A stretch of DNA of 64,000 nucleotides from Candidatus Kaistia colombiensis (GTDB lineage Bacteria; Pseudomonadota; Alphaproteobacteria; Rhizobiales; Kaistiaceae). Below the pieces are notes generated by a model, which did no database searches, was not told the DNA's origin, and saw only the letters and a list, made by a program, of their open reading frames with translations. Every line of letters begins with the position of its first letter. Position 1 is the stretch's first letter. The stretch spans positions 1,006,501 to 1,070,500 of the forward strand of contig CP119318.1 in the NCBI GenBank assembly GCA_029203105.1, written 5' to 3'. Shown here piece after piece: positions 63,500 through 64,000 of the stretch. The translations under genes were made by a program, and so were the position numbers.

Positions 63500-64000
63500 A
63501 TGAAGAAACTGCTTCTCGCCGCGACGATGCTCGCGGGACTGACGCCTGCGGCGTTCGCGCAGGAAACCATCACGCTGAAGTTCTGGGACAACCAGCAGAC
63601 CGAATCCGGCCTGAGCCAGTACCAGAAGGAAGCGGTGAAGCGCTTCGAGGCCGAGAATCCCGGCATCAAGATCGAAGTGACGACGATTCCCTATCCGGAG
63701 TTCCAGCAGCGCCTGCTGACCGCCGTGCAGGGCGGCAACGCGCCTGACGTCTCCACCGTCGACCAGATCTGGCAGGCCGCGTTCGCCGAGGCCGGCGCGG
63801 TCGCCGAGCTCGACGCGCAGGCGAAGGCCGCCGGCGTCTCGCCCGACACCTTCTTCAAGGGCGCCTGGGATTCGGCCAATTACAACGGCAAGCTCTATGG
63901 CGTGCCGTTCAATGTCGACGTCTGGCAGTTCTCGTTCCTGAACAATGCGCTGTTCAAGGAAGCCGGCATCGACCCGGCCTCGATCACCACCTTTGACGGG
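63500..64000 (+). CDS. Sugar ABC importer binding protein (family 1), cut by window end
   Basis: The visible 167 residues start with a signal peptide (MKKLLLAATMLAGLTPAAFA) and continue as a family 1 binding protein (TLKFWDNQQTE, RFEAENPGIKIEVTT, GGNAPDVSTVDQIW, GVPFNVDVW). GGGAGGG stands upstream of the ATG. The remaining transporter genes presumably follow outside the window, under control of the preceding regulator. The sugar is unknown. Confidence 0.9.
   Translation, partial: MKKLLLAATMLAGLTPAAFAQETITLKFWDNQQTESGLSQYQKEAVKRFEAENPGIKIEVTTIPYPEFQQRLLTAVQGGNAPDVSTVDQIWQAAFAEAGAVAELDAQAKAAGVSPDTFFKGAWDSANYNGKLYGVPFNVDVWQFSFLNNALFKEAGIDPASITTFDG

Overview
This is a GC-rich bacterial chromosome segment whose conserved gene order (cycM-kdsB-pheA; nudC-ffs-dnaX-ybaB-recR; rmuC, def-fmt-truA-dapE-dapD; argB-engB-yidC-rnpA-rpmH) points to an alphaproteobacterium of the Rhizobiales/Hyphomicrobiales. 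The genus cannot be fixed from sequence alone. Several families of intergenic palindromic repeats of the kind scattered through rhizobial genomes occur at 0.4-0.8, 3.55, 33.7, 51.8 and 59.9-60.3 kb.

Layout. 0-1.8 kb: end of a nucleoside hydrolase, a repeat-filled gap, and an FkbM-type methyltransferase. 1.85-14.05 kb (minus strand): a catabolic and uptake locus. In order of transcription it encodes a histidine-ammonia-lyase homologue that lacks the MIO-forming Ala-Ser-Gly triad, an OpuC/YehZYXW-type ABC importer (binding protein, permease, ATPase, permease), a cyclic amidohydrolase, an N-carbamoyl-amino-acid hydrolase, a DUF917 (thiohydantoin desulfurase-like) protein and a urocanase homologue. 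Together these match a route from ergothioneine through thiourocanate, thiohydantoin propionate, hydantoin propionate and carbamoyl-glutamate to glutamate. The last two genes carry several single-base frame changes, and a low-GC island with a broken Abi/HEPN gene sits inside the locus. 14.2-17.3 kb: leucyl aminopeptidase (one frame change), MarR regulator, NlpC/P60 peptidase and a small protein. 17.3-25.9 kb (minus): yejA-yejA-yejB-yejE-yejF peptide importer and a 2-hydroxyacid dehydrogenase. 26-45 kb: conserved housekeeping block covering LPS Kdo activation, Phe synthesis, NudC, SRP RNA, DNA polymerase III tau, RecR, protein N-terminal maturation, pseudouridylation, lysine and arginine synthesis, membrane insertion, RNase P protein and L34. 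45.3-52.1 kb: orphan histidine kinase, tRNA-Arg(ACG), DoxX protein, TetR-SMR efflux pair with a clear operator, a DUF2165 protein, an SDR truncated where it meets a TetR gene, an intact SDR and a small protein. 52.3-64 kb: M3 oligopeptidase, then a nucleoside/deoxyribose region (PfkB kinase, ALDH16-like dehydrogenase, DeoC, SorC regulator, nucleoside hydrolase, a three-part DeoR-type regulator, and the start of a sugar ABC binding protein).

The most notable system is the putative ergothioneine locus. It has no hutI, hutF or hutG, the lyase has no MIO triad, and it combines a DUF917 protein, hydantoinase and carbamoylase with an Opu-family importer. Substrate identity is inferred from gene content and not shown. 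The frame changes at 2.0-4.7, 8.0 and 15.1 kb could be real gene decay or local sequence error; the raw sequence cannot separate these.
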